Of a stretch of 64,000 nucleotides of DNA, positions 17,010 to 25,708 are shown piece after piece. The DNA comes from Thermithiobacillus tepidarius DSM 3134 (GTDB lineage: Bacteria; Pseudomonadota; Gammaproteobacteria; Acidithiobacillales; Thermithiobacillaceae). The first letter of the stretch is position 1. Every line of letters begins with the position of its first letter. The stretch is taken from positions 1 to 64,000 of the forward strand of contig NZ_AUIS01000007.1 in assembly GCF_000423825.1 (NCBI RefSeq), in the 5' to 3' direction. The position numbers and the translations under genes are program-made. The notes below the pieces were generated by a model. It did not search any database. It worked only from the letters and a program-made list of their open reading frames with translations, and was not told where the DNA came from.

Positions 17010-17584
17010 CTAGGCCGCGAGGCCGATGTTCGCCATGCGCAACGGATTGGCATGGGCGCGTCCGTCGGTCTCGGCGAGGGCCTGCCCGCTCGCCGTCGCC
17101 AATGCCCAGGCGCAGGCGTCTTCCAGGCCGGTCCAGGCATCGATTCCCCTACGCATGCCCGAATCGCATGCGCCTTCCAAGCGCAGGACCAGATGCTGTG
17201 CCGGGAACCCCGCCTCTTGGGCGAAGGCCTCGAGCGCAGCCCAATGGCGAATGAAGCGGCGCGCGAAGCGCGCCCGCCCTTGGGCCACGCGGTGCACTCG
17301 AGGGCACGCTCGTCCGCTGCCCACGCCAATCGGCAAGCCGATCAGCTCCACGGCGATGCGGGCGTTGCGCCGTGCCGCTTCCAACTGGGTGCCCGGGCGC
17401 GGTGTTTCGCGCGTGAAGCGCCAAGGCGGTCCGTGTCGTAACCGGCCACGTGCCTGATGCGGCACCCCAGCGCCTTTTCCACGGCCGGGGCGATGACCCG
17501 TTCCTTGCCGTGCCGGGTTGGCAGCGCGATTTCCGCGCCGGTATACACCGCTGGCAGACGGCGGATGCAACGCTCATGGCGCAC
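17010..17584 (-). pseudogene. Decayed DUF6671 gene
   Basis: The 5' part reads in one frame as VYTGAEIALPTRHGKERVIA, then PAVEKALGCRIRHVAGYDTDRLG. It shifts frame near 17421 and continues FTRETPRPGTQLEAARRNAR then IAVELIGLPIGVGS. The expected central GLASEGxFGP region is then missing, and the frame resumes with VHRVAQGRARFARRFIRHWA and HLVLRLEG, ending at HANPLRMANIGLAA. The words ALPTRHGKE, DTDRLG and the ending are those of DUF6671 proteins. The gene therefore has a frameshift, an internal deletion and a lost C-terminus. Its start overlaps the dabA stop of locus 2, so it was once the next gene of that operon. Confidence 0.75.
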
Positions 17585-20177
17585 TCGCTTCGAACCGCTC
17601 CCAGCGCCCGCTTGCCACGCGCCGGAAGATGCCGCCGTCCGTGCCGATGCGGAACAGGTGCAGCCAGCCGTTCTCCACCAACTGGCGCACCAGCTCGTGG
17701 CGGGCGATGACGTCGTCCATGGCGGCCGCGGGCGCTTCGATGAACACGCTCAGGCGCAGGGGCTCGTGCACCCAGCGCTTGCCGTCGTGCAGCGACTGCA
17801 AGGACAGGCCGACGCGCAGGTCGCCGCCGTTGCCCTCCAGCACGCCGATGGCGCCGCCGACCACGTTGTGCAGCACCTTGTTGCCACTGCCGAAGCGCTG
17901 ATTGTCGACTACCGAGCCGTAGTACTGCATGTTGATCCAGTTGGCCACCACCAACGGTGCGGTCATGATCAGCTCCAGGGTGCGGAAGCTTTCATCGGCC
18001 TGCCACCGGTACTCATGCAGGAAGGCGCGGCCGCCCAGATCGACGCCGAGGGTGCGCTCCCGGGGCGCGGCGATGAAGGCCGCGTTGCCGGCCAGGCCCC
18101 ATTCCGGGCGCACCTGGGACCAGTCGCGGCTGCGCCGGCGCACATCGGCCTCCACGGCCCGGTCCGGCAGGCCGGCGGTGCCGAGCAGCGCGGCGCGCTG
18201 CATGCGGGTCAGGCCGCCGGCCTGCTCCAGCCACTGGCGCAGTTGCGCCAGGTCCTGTGCCAGCGGTTCGGGTACTTCGTCGGTGTCGAACAGGCGCACG
18301 TCGTCGGTGGTGGTGTCGTGCAGACCGGCCAGGAACCAGGTGTCCTCCGGGATGACGATGCCGCGCTCGCGCAAACCGCGCCGCACCGCCGGCTGGTTCA
18401 GCAGCGCGGCCACCACGCGGGCACTGGCCTCGCCGGTCTGGCCGGCGCAGGCACCACAGTCCAGACCGGTGGCGTGGGGATTGTTCACCGTGCTGCTGCC
18501 GTGCCCCACCAGCAGCACCAAGCGCGCGAAATCGCCGGTTAGGGCCATGGCGCGCAGGATACGCTCCGCGTTGTCGACCCAATCGGCCTGCGGGATGCCC
18601 GCCTCCGCGTGCTGGCCGCAGCACTGCGCCTGCGGCGCGGCGGCCAGGGCGGGGCCGATCCGGCTGATGAGTTGCTTGTCCAACCCCTGCGTGAACGGGT
18701 CGGGTACCGGCCGGCTCCAGCCGAAACTGTCACTGATCAGCTTGGGTGCATACATCAGCCCGGCGGCCTCGACGAAGGAAAAGCAGGAGGCCGCCGACAG
18801 CTTGAACCCCTTCCAGGCCTTGCTCAGACTGATGCGCTGGCGCCGCTTGGCCGCTTGCTGCGCATTCGCCTGCGGATCGTCGGTCTTCAGCTGCTCGCAT
18901 ACGCGGTAGGCGGGGTTGAAGATCACCGGGACGTGAGAACGGCCGGCGCCGGCGCCGAGCGGCACGTATTCGATGAAGACGCCGAAGAAGCCGGCGAACC
19001 CGAGCGTCTGCACCTTGGGCGCCACCGTTTCCAGGGCGCGGCGGAATACCTCGGAACGCACGTCGATGCAGAAGGCCGCCTGCACTGCCGGCCGCGCGGC
19101 GGCCCGGGCGCGTTCCCCGTGTTTGGGCGCGGCACCCAGCCCGGCGATCACCTCGCGCTGGAAGCCGATCTCCATGGCGTTGAGCAGGATGCGGTCGACC
19201 TCCGCAGCCGCTTGGCGCTTGGCGGACGGCGGCCGCATGCTGGCGGCCAACATCTCACGCCAGCGCGCCACCAGGGCCGCAGTGCCCTTTTCCGTGAACA
19301 GCAGGACGTCCCACATCAGCCGAATGGCCAGCAGATCGACCATGGAATCGTCCTGCTGCCCAGCGAGTTCCGCCTGCCAGCGCAAGTAGCGGGTCCAGGC
19401 CGCCCAACCGCCGATGCTCAGCAGTGCGGCGTGCAGGTAGCGCTCCGTCGCCGCCGGCGGAATGTCCAGCTGCTCGAGCGCCCAGGCAATGGCCGCGCGC
19501 GGCTGGGCAGGCAGCCTGGCGACGGCCGCCCGGAAGTCGCCCAGACCCATCATGGCGGGGCTCCGGTCGAGAGCGGCGGCCTTGCGCCAGGCGGCATACA
19601 GGGACTGCCCGCGCCAGGGCATGCTCACCATGGCCTGGCCCAGGTCGAAATAGGCGGCGCAATGCAGGCTGATGCGCTCGGTGACGAAACTCGTCCACAT
19701 GCCGCCCTCCACCCGGTCGAGCACCTCGCTGACCGAAGCCATGCCCATCTTCGGCCGGGGGGCTTCCGAGGCGAGCACCCGTTCAATGGCCGCCACATCC
19801 ATTTGGCTGCCGCAGCGGGCGATGGCCAATTCCAGGTCCTCGCGCGTGATGCGGCCCGCGGCCAGCTGTTCGCGATAGTAGGCACGCGGCATATAGAGGC
19901 TGCTGCCAACGACGCGGGCCAGGGTGTCGGACGCCTCCTGGAATGTCTGGTCGCGCAGGCCGAAAAACGGGTTGACGGCGACGAAGTGCTTCAGCGGCCA
20001 CAGGGGCGCGATGCGCGCGCAGGCTGCGTCGATGAGCCGGTCCAGTTCGACGGCGTCCGTCTGGGCCGGGCCGGCGGCGTGGGCGCCGGCCCGGCCCGGC
20101 CCCTGCTCCGGACGGGTGTCTGTTTCGCGGACCGGCAGATCGGACTCTTTCAAGAAAATGGCATCGGTGGCGCTCAT
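17574..20177 (-). CDS. dabA: DabA, zinc-dependent subunit of DAB inorganic-carbon transporter (locus 2)
   Basis: This 867-aa second DUF2309 protein is clearly a different branch from the locus 1 copy. The zinc residues are conserved: Cys 370 and Asp 372 in FCIDVRSEVFRRALE, His 559 in LLVGHGSSTVNN, Cys 574 in LDCGACAGQ. The N-terminal region has LWPLKHFVAVNPFFGLRDQT in place of the locus 1 FFWPMRTFIHHNP. I chose the ATG at 20177 (MSATDAIFL), preceded by AAGGAGGCTA; an in-frame extension to 20222 runs into dabB. It starts three bases after the dabB stop, so the two form a tight operon. A decayed gene follows where an accessory gene might have stood. Confidence 0.94.
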   Translation of the reverse strand: MSATDAIFLKESDLPVRETDTRPEQGPGRAGAHAAGPAQTDAVELDRLIDAACARIAPLWPLKHFVAVNPFFGLRDQTFQEASDTLARVVGSSLYMPRAYYREQLAAGRITREDLELAIARCGSQMDVAAIERVLASEAPRPKMGMASVSEVLDRVEGGMWTSFVTERISLHCAAYFDLGQAMVSMPWRGQSLYAAWRKAAALDRSPAMMGLGDFRAAVARLPAQPRAAIAWALEQLDIPPAATERYLHAALLSIGGWAAWTRYLRWQAELAGQQDDSMVDLLAIRLMWDVLLFTEKGTAALVARWREMLAASMRPPSAKRQAAAEVDRILLNAMEIGFQREVIAGLGAAPKHGERARAAARPAVQAAFCIDVRSEVFRRALETVAPKVQTLGFAGFFGVFIEYVPLGAGAGRSHVPVIFNPAYRVCEQLKTDDPQANAQQAAKRRQRISLSKAWKGFKLSAASCFSFVEAAGLMYAPKLISDSFGWSRPVPDPFTQGLDKQLISRIGPALAAAPQAQCCGQHAEAGIPQADWVDNAERILRAMALTGDFARLVLLVGHGSSTVNNPHATGLDCGACAGQTGEASARVVAALLNQPAVRRGLRERGIVIPEDTWFLAGLHDTTTDDVRLFDTDEVPEPLAQDLAQLRQWLEQAGGLTRMQRAALLGTAGLPDRAVEADVRRRSRDWSQVRPEWGLAGNAAFIAAPRERTLGVDLGGRAFLHEYRWQADESFRTLELIMTAPLVVANWINMQYYGSVVDNQRFGSGNKVLHNVVGGAIGVLEGNGGDLRVGLSLQSLHDGKRWVHEPLRLSVFIEAPAAAMDDVIARHELVRQLVENGWLHLFRIGTDGGIFRRVASGRWERFEASAP

Positions 20178-20179
20178 GA

Positions 20180-21808
20180 TTAGCCTCCTTGGGACTGGGT
20201 GGACTGGAGCGGCCCGGGCCACACGCGCTGCAACAATCGTGTGATGTAAACGTCGATGTACAGGCCGTTGTACAGATGCACGTACAGGGCCTCCCGCAGG
20301 CGGGAGGGGGTCGTGCTCCTGAAGAACTGCTGCACCATCAGCAGGCCGAGAAAAGCGGCGATGGTCAGCCCGATGAGCGCGGGCTGAAAGGCGCTGGCCG
20401 CATCGCGCAGCGGCAGCACGCTGCCGTGCAGGGCGCGCTCGAACACCCCGTGCAGGGCGAAGTAAGCAACGGAAACGATGGCGGCAAGGCCCAGAACGCG
20501 CAGCAGGAAAGCCGGGCTGCCCGGCAAGCTGGCCGCCTGCAGCAGCAACTGGCTCAGGGCGATGGCCACGATGGCTCCCGCGGCAAGCAGCGCGGGCTGC
20601 GCCTGCGGCATGATGCCGAATGCCGCGCCGACGCCCAGGGCCATCAGCCCCGCGCCGAGCAGGGCGAAACCCAGGTGGCCGAGCTGCCAGTCCTTGCCTT
20701 GGTAAGCCACGGCGGGTGCGCGAAAGCCGTCGACACCGCTGCCGGAAGCCAGGAAGGCATGCGCCTTGTACAGCGAGTGGGCCACCAGGTGCAGCATGGC
20801 CAGGCTATACAGCCCAAGGCCGCACTCCAGCAGCATGAAGCCCATCTGCGCCGTGGTGGACCAGGCGAGCGAGACCTTGATGCTGGTCTGTGTAAGCATG
20901 ACCAGGGACGCCAAGGTCAGCGTAACCAGGCCGACGAGCGCCAACAGGCCCAGGGCCGTTCCCGAATGGGACAGAACCGGACTCATGCGGATGACGAGGA
21001 ATGCCCCGGCGTTGACGATGCCCGCGTGCAGGAGCGCGGACACCGGCGTGGGCGCCTCCATCACCTGGATCAGCCAGCCGTGAAAGGGAAACTGGGCCGA
21101 CTTGAGGCCGGCGCTCAGCACGATCAGCATCGAGGCCCATTGCAGGGCCGGCGGCAGCGGCCCGTCCAGCGCGGCCATGCGGCGGAAGATCTCCCCGAAC
21201 TCCAAGGTGTGGAGCGTCGACCCGATCAGGAAGATCGCGAGCAGCAGGCTGGCATCGCCGATGCGGCTGGCGACGAACTTTTTATGGGCCGCCAGCACGG
21301 CGGCCGGCCGCTCGCGATAGAACAGCAGCAGTTGATGCAGGCAGAGGCTGGTCGCGATCCAGGCCAGGGAGAACATGAGCAGGTTGCCGGATACGATCAA
21401 GGTCAGGATGGCGGCGAGCGTCAGGGCCAACCACTTGTGGAAGCGGCCTTGGCTGGCATCGCCGTCGAGGTAGTTGCGCGCATAGCGGGACACCACCACT
21501 CCCACGAAGGACACGAGCATCAGCATGATAATGGTCACGCCATTGACGTAGCTGCCGACGGAAAACGCGCCAACATCGCCGGGCACGGGCAGCGAGAACA
21601 AAGTCCACGAATGCGTCGCGCCGAAACCGTGCGCCACCGCCGCGAGCAACGCACCGGCGAAGGCCAGCCACGCGGCGGCGATGTTCATGCGTGCCATCAG
21701 GCGGGGACGGGCGTTGGCCAGCGCCGTCGGCATGAGGCCGACGGCCCAAAGCAGCAACGGGGCGGCCAGAACGAGAACGGGGGTCAACGAACTCAGTGTA
21801 GGTGGCAT
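20180..21808 (-). CDS. dabB: DabB, NuoL-like ion-conducting membrane subunit of DAB (locus 2)
   Basis: This 542-aa polytopic membrane protein has the complex I/Mrp antiporter core: SYVNGVTIIMLMLVSFVGVV, SRYARNYLDGD, FPFHGWLIQVMEAPTPVSAL, LHAGIVNAGAFLVIRMSP, and TSIKVSLAWSTTAQMGFM with LLECGLGLYSLAMLHLVAHS. It is the partner of the DabA encoded directly downstream. Ion flow through this subunit is thought to drive hydration of CO2 by DabA. It is the first gene of its operon. A LysR gene is transcribed away from it across a 134-bp gap that holds a likely LysR operator. Confidence 0.92.
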   Translation of the reverse strand: MPPTLSSLTPVLVLAAPLLLWAVGLMPTALANARPRLMARMNIAAAWLAFAGALLAAVAHGFGATHSWTLFSLPVPGDVGAFSVGSYVNGVTIIMLMLVSFVGVVVSRYARNYLDGDASQGRFHKWLALTLAAILTLIVSGNLLMFSLAWIATSLCLHQLLLFYRERPAAVLAAHKKFVASRIGDASLLLAIFLIGSTLHTLEFGEIFRRMAALDGPLPPALQWASMLIVLSAGLKSAQFPFHGWLIQVMEAPTPVSALLHAGIVNAGAFLVIRMSPVLSHSGTALGLLALVGLVTLTLASLVMLTQTSIKVSLAWSTTAQMGFMLLECGLGLYSLAMLHLVAHSLYKAHAFLASGSGVDGFRAPAVAYQGKDWQLGHLGFALLGAGLMALGVGAAFGIMPQAQPALLAAGAIVAIALSQLLLQAASLPGSPAFLLRVLGLAAIVSVAYFALHGVFERALHGSVLPLRDAASAFQPALIGLTIAAFLGLLMVQQFFRSTTPSRLREALYVHLYNGLYIDVYITRLLQRVWPGPLQSTQSQGG

Positions 21809-21888
21809 GGCCTGACTCCTTGCGGTTGGTGATGAGAACGCCTGGCCACCGAGTCTAGGAAAGATGGATGCAAAACAAAAATGAATTG

Positions 21889-21925
21889 TTAGAATAGAAA
21901 TGATAGCCTGTAGGCAATACTCTAA
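21889..21925. promoter_or_regulatory. Inverted repeat in the dabB/LysR divergent promoter region
   Basis: TTAGAATAG (21889-21897) and AATACTCTAA (21916-21925) form an imperfect inverted repeat (TTAGA.TA against TACTCTAA) with about 18 bases between them. It lies in an AT-rich stretch 18 bases before the LysR start codon. Its position in a divergent LysR intergenic region and its TNA-type half-sites fit a CbbR-like operator serving both directions. Distances are compatible, but the promoter elements are not clear. Confidence 0.5.
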
Positions 21926-21942
21926 CAGGAGGGGTGAGCGTC

Positions 21943-22851
21943 ATGATGCGCGTCAGCTTGCGTCAGTTGCGGACATTCGAGGCGGTAGCCCGCCTGAAGA
22001 GCTTTTCGCGGGCGGCTGAAGAAATGCACGTCACGCAGCCGACGGTCTCGAAACAGATCCGGCTGCTCCACGAAGAGGTGGGACTGCCGCTGCTCGAACA
22101 GATCGGCAAAAAGGTCTTTCTCACCCAGGCGGGCGAAGAGCTCTATGCCACCTGTGCCGACTGGCTGGACACCTGGGCCCGTTTCGAGCAGACCATCGCG
22201 GACCTCAAGGGCGTGAAGCGGGGACGATTGCGGATCGCGGCGGTCACCACCACCAAGTACTTCATGCCGCGGATCCTTGGGCCCTTTTGCGCCCAGTATC
22301 CGGGAATCGATGTCGCCCTGGAGGTCGTCAACCGGGATCGCCTGCTGGAGCGGCTCGGGCGCAACCAGGATGATGTCTACATCATGGGTGTGCCGCCCGA
22401 GGAACTCGACATGGAATGCGAGCCCTTCATGGAAAACCCGCTGGTGGTGCTGGCGCCGATCTCGCACCCGCTGGCGCGGCGCAAGCGCATCCCCTTCGCC
22501 GACCTGGCAAACGAGCCCTTCCTCGTGCGGGAACGCGGCTCGGGCACGCGCATGACCATCGAACGCGAGTTCCAGGAGCGTCAGGCGCAGCTCAGGATAC
22601 GCATGGAACTGGGCAGCAACGAGGCAATCAAACAGGCAGTCGCCGGCGGACTCGGGCTGGCGCTCCTGTCCCAGAGCACCCTCCATCCCGATCCCCACCG
22701 GGAAGCGGTGACCGTGCTCGACGTGCAGGGCTTTCCCATCCGGCGCTCCTGGTATGTGGTTCGCCCGCGGCACAAGCAAATGTCGGTGGTGGCGCGCACC
22801 TTCCTCGACTTTCTGCGCGAGCATGTGCGGCTGCTCGAGCCGCGGCACTGA
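21943..22851 (+). CDS. LysR-type regulator, CbbR-like, of DAB locus 2
   Basis: This protein of about 302 aa has an N-terminal helix-turn-helix (SLRQLRTFEAVARLKSFSRA, MHVTQPTVSKQIRLL) and a LysR substrate domain. It has the same landmarks as the locus 1 regulator: GVKRGRLRIAAVTTTKYFMP, PFLVRERGSGTRMTI and GSNEAIKQAVAGGLGLALLS. The two regulators are clearly paralogues. AGGAGGGG stands nine bases before ATG 21943 and fixes the start; an upstream in-frame GTG overlaps that site. It is divergent from dabB-dabA of locus 2 and most likely controls it. Confidence 0.9.
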   Translation: MMRVSLRQLRTFEAVARLKSFSRAAEEMHVTQPTVSKQIRLLHEEVGLPLLEQIGKKVFLTQAGEELYATCADWLDTWARFEQTIADLKGVKRGRLRIAAVTTTKYFMPRILGPFCAQYPGIDVALEVVNRDRLLERLGRNQDDVYIMGVPPEELDMECEPFMENPLVVLAPISHPLARRKRIPFADLANEPFLVRERGSGTRMTIEREFQERQAQLRIRMELGSNEAIKQAVAGGLGLALLSQSTLHPDPHREAVTVLDVQGFPIRRSWYVVRPRHKQMSVVARTFLDFLREHVRLLEPRH

Positions 22852-22977
22852 CAATGGGTGGCGCCCCCTGCCCCGCCGCCCAAAATAGCCTTTCGTTTGC
22901 CCCGCCGCCGTCATACAATGGCCGTGTTGCCCGGGCCATTTAAGACCCAGACATCTGAATAGGAGATTCCCGCAATC

Positions 22978-23724
22978 ATGAGCTTCCCCTTGTTACCCGT
23001 TTCCGGCTGGTGGGTGGTCCTCTACGTGCTGCTCGCCACCCACATCACCATCGCGTCGGTGACCATCTACCTGCACCGCTCGCAATCGCACATGTCCGTC
23101 ATCCTCCACCCGCTGGTCAGCCACTTCATGCGCTTCTGGCTCTGGCTCACCACCGGCATGGTCACCAAGGAGTGGGTATCCTCCCATCGCAAGCACCACG
23201 CCTTCTGCGAACGCGAGGGCGATCCCCACAGCCCGAAGATCTACGGCATCTGGCACGTGCTCTTCGGCGGCGCCTTCCTGTACCGCAAGGCGGTCCAGGA
23301 CCGCGACATGGTCGAGAAATACGGGCGCGGCACGCCGGAAGACTGGGTCGAGCGCAAGCTGTACAGCCGCTTCCCGGCTTTGGGCATCACCCTGCTGCTG
23401 GCCGTCAACCTGCTGCTCTTCGGCTGGCTGGCGGGCTTTCTGGCCTGGGGCGTGCAGATGCTGTGGATCCCCTTCTGGGCGGCGGGCGTGATCAACGGCC
23501 TCGGCCACTTCACCGGCTACCGCAACTTCCAGGTCAAGGACAACAGCACCAACCTCTTTCCCTGGGGCATCCTGATCGGCGGCGAGGAGCTGCACAACAA
23601 TCATCACCGCTACGCCGCTAGCCCCAAGCTGGCCGTGAAGCCCTGGGAGTTCGACATCGGCTGGGCCTATATCCGCCTGCTGGAGCTCCTCGGCCTGGCC
23701 AAGGCCAAGCGGGTCATCCAATAA
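22978..23724 (+). CDS. Membrane fatty acid desaturase (acyl-CoA delta-9 type)
   Basis: This 248-aa membrane di-iron enzyme introduces a double bond into saturated acyl chains. The three histidine boxes are present: HRSQSH near residue 33, HRKHH near 65, and HNNHH near 203, with a further HFTGYRN. Hydrophobic segments lie before and between the boxes. The length is short compared with eukaryotic enzymes but normal for this proteobacterial group. TAGGAGATTCCC precedes the ATG. The product would adjust membrane fluidity aerobically. A bidirectional terminator follows directly. Confidence 0.9.
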   Translation: MSFPLLPVSGWWVVLYVLLATHITIASVTIYLHRSQSHMSVILHPLVSHFMRFWLWLTTGMVTKEWVSSHRKHHAFCEREGDPHSPKIYGIWHVLFGGAFLYRKAVQDRDMVEKYGRGTPEDWVERKLYSRFPALGITLLLAVNLLLFGWLAGFLAWGVQMLWIPFWAAGVINGLGHFTGYRNFQVKDNSTNLFPWGILIGGEELHNNHHRYAASPKLAVKPWEFDIGWAYIRLLELLGLAKAKRVIQ

Positions 23725-23741
23725 AGGCAGCCCAAGAAACA

Positions 23742-23769
23742 AAAACGCCCGGCCAAGGCCGGGCGTTTT
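23742..23769. terminator. Bidirectional terminator between desaturase and rpmG
   Basis: A perfect stem of AAAACGCCCGGCC pairing with GGCCGGGCGTTTT, with a two-base loop, ends in T-runs on both strands. It lies between convergent genes and can serve both. Confidence 0.9.
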
Positions 23770-23791
23770 CATGCATGCTGCCGCGGGAAGC

Positions 23792-23947
23792 TTACTTGAG
23801 CTTTTCTTCGCGGTAGGTCACGTGCTTGCGCACCACGGGATCGTACTTCTTGAACTCCAGCTTGTCGGGCGTGGTCTTCTTGTTCTTGGTGGTGGTATAG
23901 AAGTGGCCGGTCTTGGCCGAGGACACCAGTTTGATCTTGTCGCGCAT
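23792..23947 (-). CDS. rpmG: 50S ribosomal protein L33
   Basis: This 51-aa basic protein begins [20 protein letters not shown] and continues [17 protein letters not shown], then [13 protein letters not shown], all standard L33. The zinc-ribbon cysteines are absent, as in the cysteine-free form common in proteobacteria. The gene is 10 bases downstream of rpmB, the usual order. AAGGAGTTCTCC precedes the ATG. Confidence 0.95.
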   Translation of the reverse strand: MRDKIKLVSSAKTGHFYTTTKNKKTTPDKLEFKKYDPVVRKHVTYREEKLK

Positions 23948-23957
23948 GGAGAACTCC

Positions 23958-24194
23958 TTAGATCTTCTCGCCCTTGGCGCGCAGTTCGGCCAGGACGACG
24001 TCGATGCCCTTCTTGTCGATGGTCTTCACCGCGCGGGCGCTGAGCCGCAGGCGCACCCAGCGGTTCTCGCTCTCGACCCAGAAGCGGCGGCTTTGCAGGT
24101 TGGGCAGAAAGCGGCGGCGGGTCTTGTTGTTCGCGTGAGAAACGTTGTTGCCGGACATGGGCTTCTTGCCCGTCACGAGACAAACCTTAGCCAT
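23958..24194 (-). CDS. rpmB: 50S ribosomal protein L28
   Basis: This 78-aa protein begins [20 protein letters not shown] and has the typical [14 protein letters not shown] and [16 protein letters not shown] segments. It is the first gene of the rpmB-rpmG pair. GGAGAAGTTCC precedes the ATG. The AT-rich 24195-24260 stretch upstream should contain the promoter. L28 sits near the exit-site side of the large subunit and is needed for assembly. Confidence 0.96.
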   Translation of the reverse strand: MAKVCLVTGKKPMSGNNVSHANNKTRRRFLPNLQSRRFWVESENRWVRLRLSARAVKTIDKKGIDVVLAELRAKGEKI

Positions 24195-24317
24195 GGAACT
24201 TCTCCAATAGGAATTCTGTAAAGTCGGACTTTATATCAGATTATCCGCCGCTTGTGTAGTACCATTTGCGCGGCCGGCCTGCGACAATAACGCCACAGCC
24301 TCAACCCGGAGCGACGC

Positions 24318-24791
24318 ATGCACGACGACCTCGACACCGCCATTGCCCAGGCGCGCCAGACAGGAGAAGCGCCCGCCTTGATCGACCTGCTCTTCCGCCG
24401 GGCCATGGAGCTCCACGACCAGGAGCAGGACGCGGCCGCCATCGCCGCCCTGGAGGAAGCGGTCGCCTTGGCCAACGCCCTGGACGGCGGCCCCACGGAT
24501 CTGCTGCCCCAGCTGGCCCTGGCCCATCTGCTGCGCCAGCAGGCGGCCTGGGAGCGCGCCCAGATCCTCTATCAGGACGCCCTGCGTCGGGTGCGCGGCC
24601 TGGACCTGGCCGAGCCCGAGCGCGACAAGGTGCTGGGGCAGATCTTTCTGGGCCTGGGGCGAATCTTCGAGGCCCGGGGGCAGGCGGAGGCGGCCGCCGA
24701 GGCCTGGCGCCGCAGCTTGGGCTTCTTCCGGCGCGGCGGCCACCGGGAGTGGGCCGAGCTGTTGGAGCACCTGCTCCAGCCCGCGGACTAG
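24318..24791 (+). CDS. Small TPR-like protein of unknown function
   Basis: This 157-aa, strongly helical, acidic, Ala/Leu-rich protein has a tetratricopeptide-like pattern. Successive helix pairs are visible: FRRAMELHDQEQDAAAIAAL, LALAHLLRQQAAWERAQILY, and LGLGRIFEARGQAEAAAEAW. There is no signal peptide or membrane segment, so it is probably a cytoplasmic protein-binding scaffold. It faces the rpmB promoter and is convergent with the reductase-like gene that ends eight bases away. Partner and pathway are unknown. Confidence 0.75.
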   Translation: MHDDLDTAIAQARQTGEAPALIDLLFRRAMELHDQEQDAAAIAALEEAVALANALDGGPTDLLPQLALAHLLRQQAAWERAQILYQDALRRVRGLDLAEPERDKVLGQIFLGLGRIFEARGQAEAAAEAWRRSLGFFRRGGHREWAELLEHLLQPAD

Positions 24792-24798
24792 CGGCGCC

Positions 24799-25572
24799 TC
24801 AGCCTTGGTCGGCGATTTCGCGCAGGGTCGGGACCGCGATCCCCAGGCGCTCCGCGTGGGCCAGGGCACGGCGCAGGCGCACGGGCGCGCTGCGTCCCAT
24901 GCACCCGTGCAGCGGGTCGGCGAGGAGGGCCGCCTGCAGACCCTGCAGCAGCGCCGCCCGCGCGAAGCGGCCGCCGGTCAACCCTTCCTGGATGGCGATC
25001 ACCTCGTCCATGACCGCTTCCGCCAGCTCCCGGTGCCGCTCCCATAACTCGCCCGTGTTGCCGCCCACCCGCATACCGGCGATGTTGGTGGTGAGAATAT
25101 AGACATTCTTGAGCACCAGCTCGAAGGTCAGCGCCTCCTCGCTGTCGAGCGCGCGGGCCGGAATGCCCACCGCGCCCAAGGCCCGCAGCAGCAGCTCGGC
25201 GGCGGGGCCGTGCACCGGCGAAGGCAGCAGGGGCTTCACGTCGGTGCCCGCTTTCTTCTCGAACCATACGGGCACGACCGTGGGCAGGCGGATGCTGTGC
25301 CGCTGCCAGTCGCGCGGCAGCAGCTCGTTCTGCAGCAGGGCCACCCGCTCCCGCCAGGGCGTCGGCAGGCGCTCCAGCACCGGATGCAGATCGTCCTCGC
25401 CGGTGGCCACCAGCACCAGCGGCGGGCGCGGAAAGCGCTCGGCCACGGCCGCCATGTCCGTGCCCCGCAGCACCGGCAGCACGCCGGTGCCAGCAGCCAG
25501 CAAGGCCCCGGCAAAGACCCGGCCGAGCTGGCCCATGCCGATCACCACCGCCGGATTGAAGTTGTCGTCCAT
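24799..25572 (-). CDS. Ketopantoate-reductase-like NAD(P)-binding protein
   Basis: This 257-aa protein starts with a Rossmann motif (VVIGMGQLGRVFAGALLAAG) and has LVLVATGEDDL where a nucleotide-binding strand is expected. A C-terminal helical half follows, with TFELVLKNVYILTTNIAGMR. The layout resembles ketopantoate reductase and related 6-phosphogluconate-dehydrogenase-like folds. It is shorter than PanE, and the usual PanE catalytic Lys and Glu are not obvious to me, so the substrate is uncertain. An in-frame ATG at 25581 would add three residues. It is convergent with the TPR gene. Confidence 0.65.
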   Translation of the reverse strand: MDDNFNPAVVIGMGQLGRVFAGALLAAGTGVLPVLRGTDMAAVAERFPRPPLVLVATGEDDLHPVLERLPTPWRERVALLQNELLPRDWQRHSIRLPTVVPVWFEKKAGTDVKPLLPSPVHGPAAELLLRALGAVGIPARALDSEEALTFELVLKNVYILTTNIAGMRVGGNTGELWERHRELAEAVMDEVIAIQEGLTGGRFARAALLQGLQAALLADPLHGCMGRSAPVRLRRALAHAERLGIAVPTLREIADQG

Positions 25573-25673
25573 CTTGCCCATCCCTGTTGCGAACGGCCGC
25601 CGCGGCGCACCCGCGGCGGCCGTCTGATTGCCTAGAACAAGTCCAGCCACATGGTGGCAAATTTCGGCGGCCA

Positions 25674-25707
25674 GGCAAAGGGGGGCGGCGTGCCGCCCCC
25701 CTTTGCC
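25674..25707. terminator. Strong palindrome after the debranching enzyme gene
   Basis: GGCAAAGGGGGGCGGC pairs perfectly with GCCGCCCCCCTTTGCC around a two-base loop. It starts directly at the 3' end of the debranching enzyme gene. There is no long T-run, so it may act as an mRNA 3' stabiliser as much as a Rho-independent terminator. Confidence 0.6.
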
Positions 25708-25708
25708 G

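Noticed and set aside
16370-17329. 319-aa minus-strand frame as an intact gene
   Set aside because: Only its second half resembles a known protein, and parts of that protein lie in two other frames; it is a fragment of a pseudogene.
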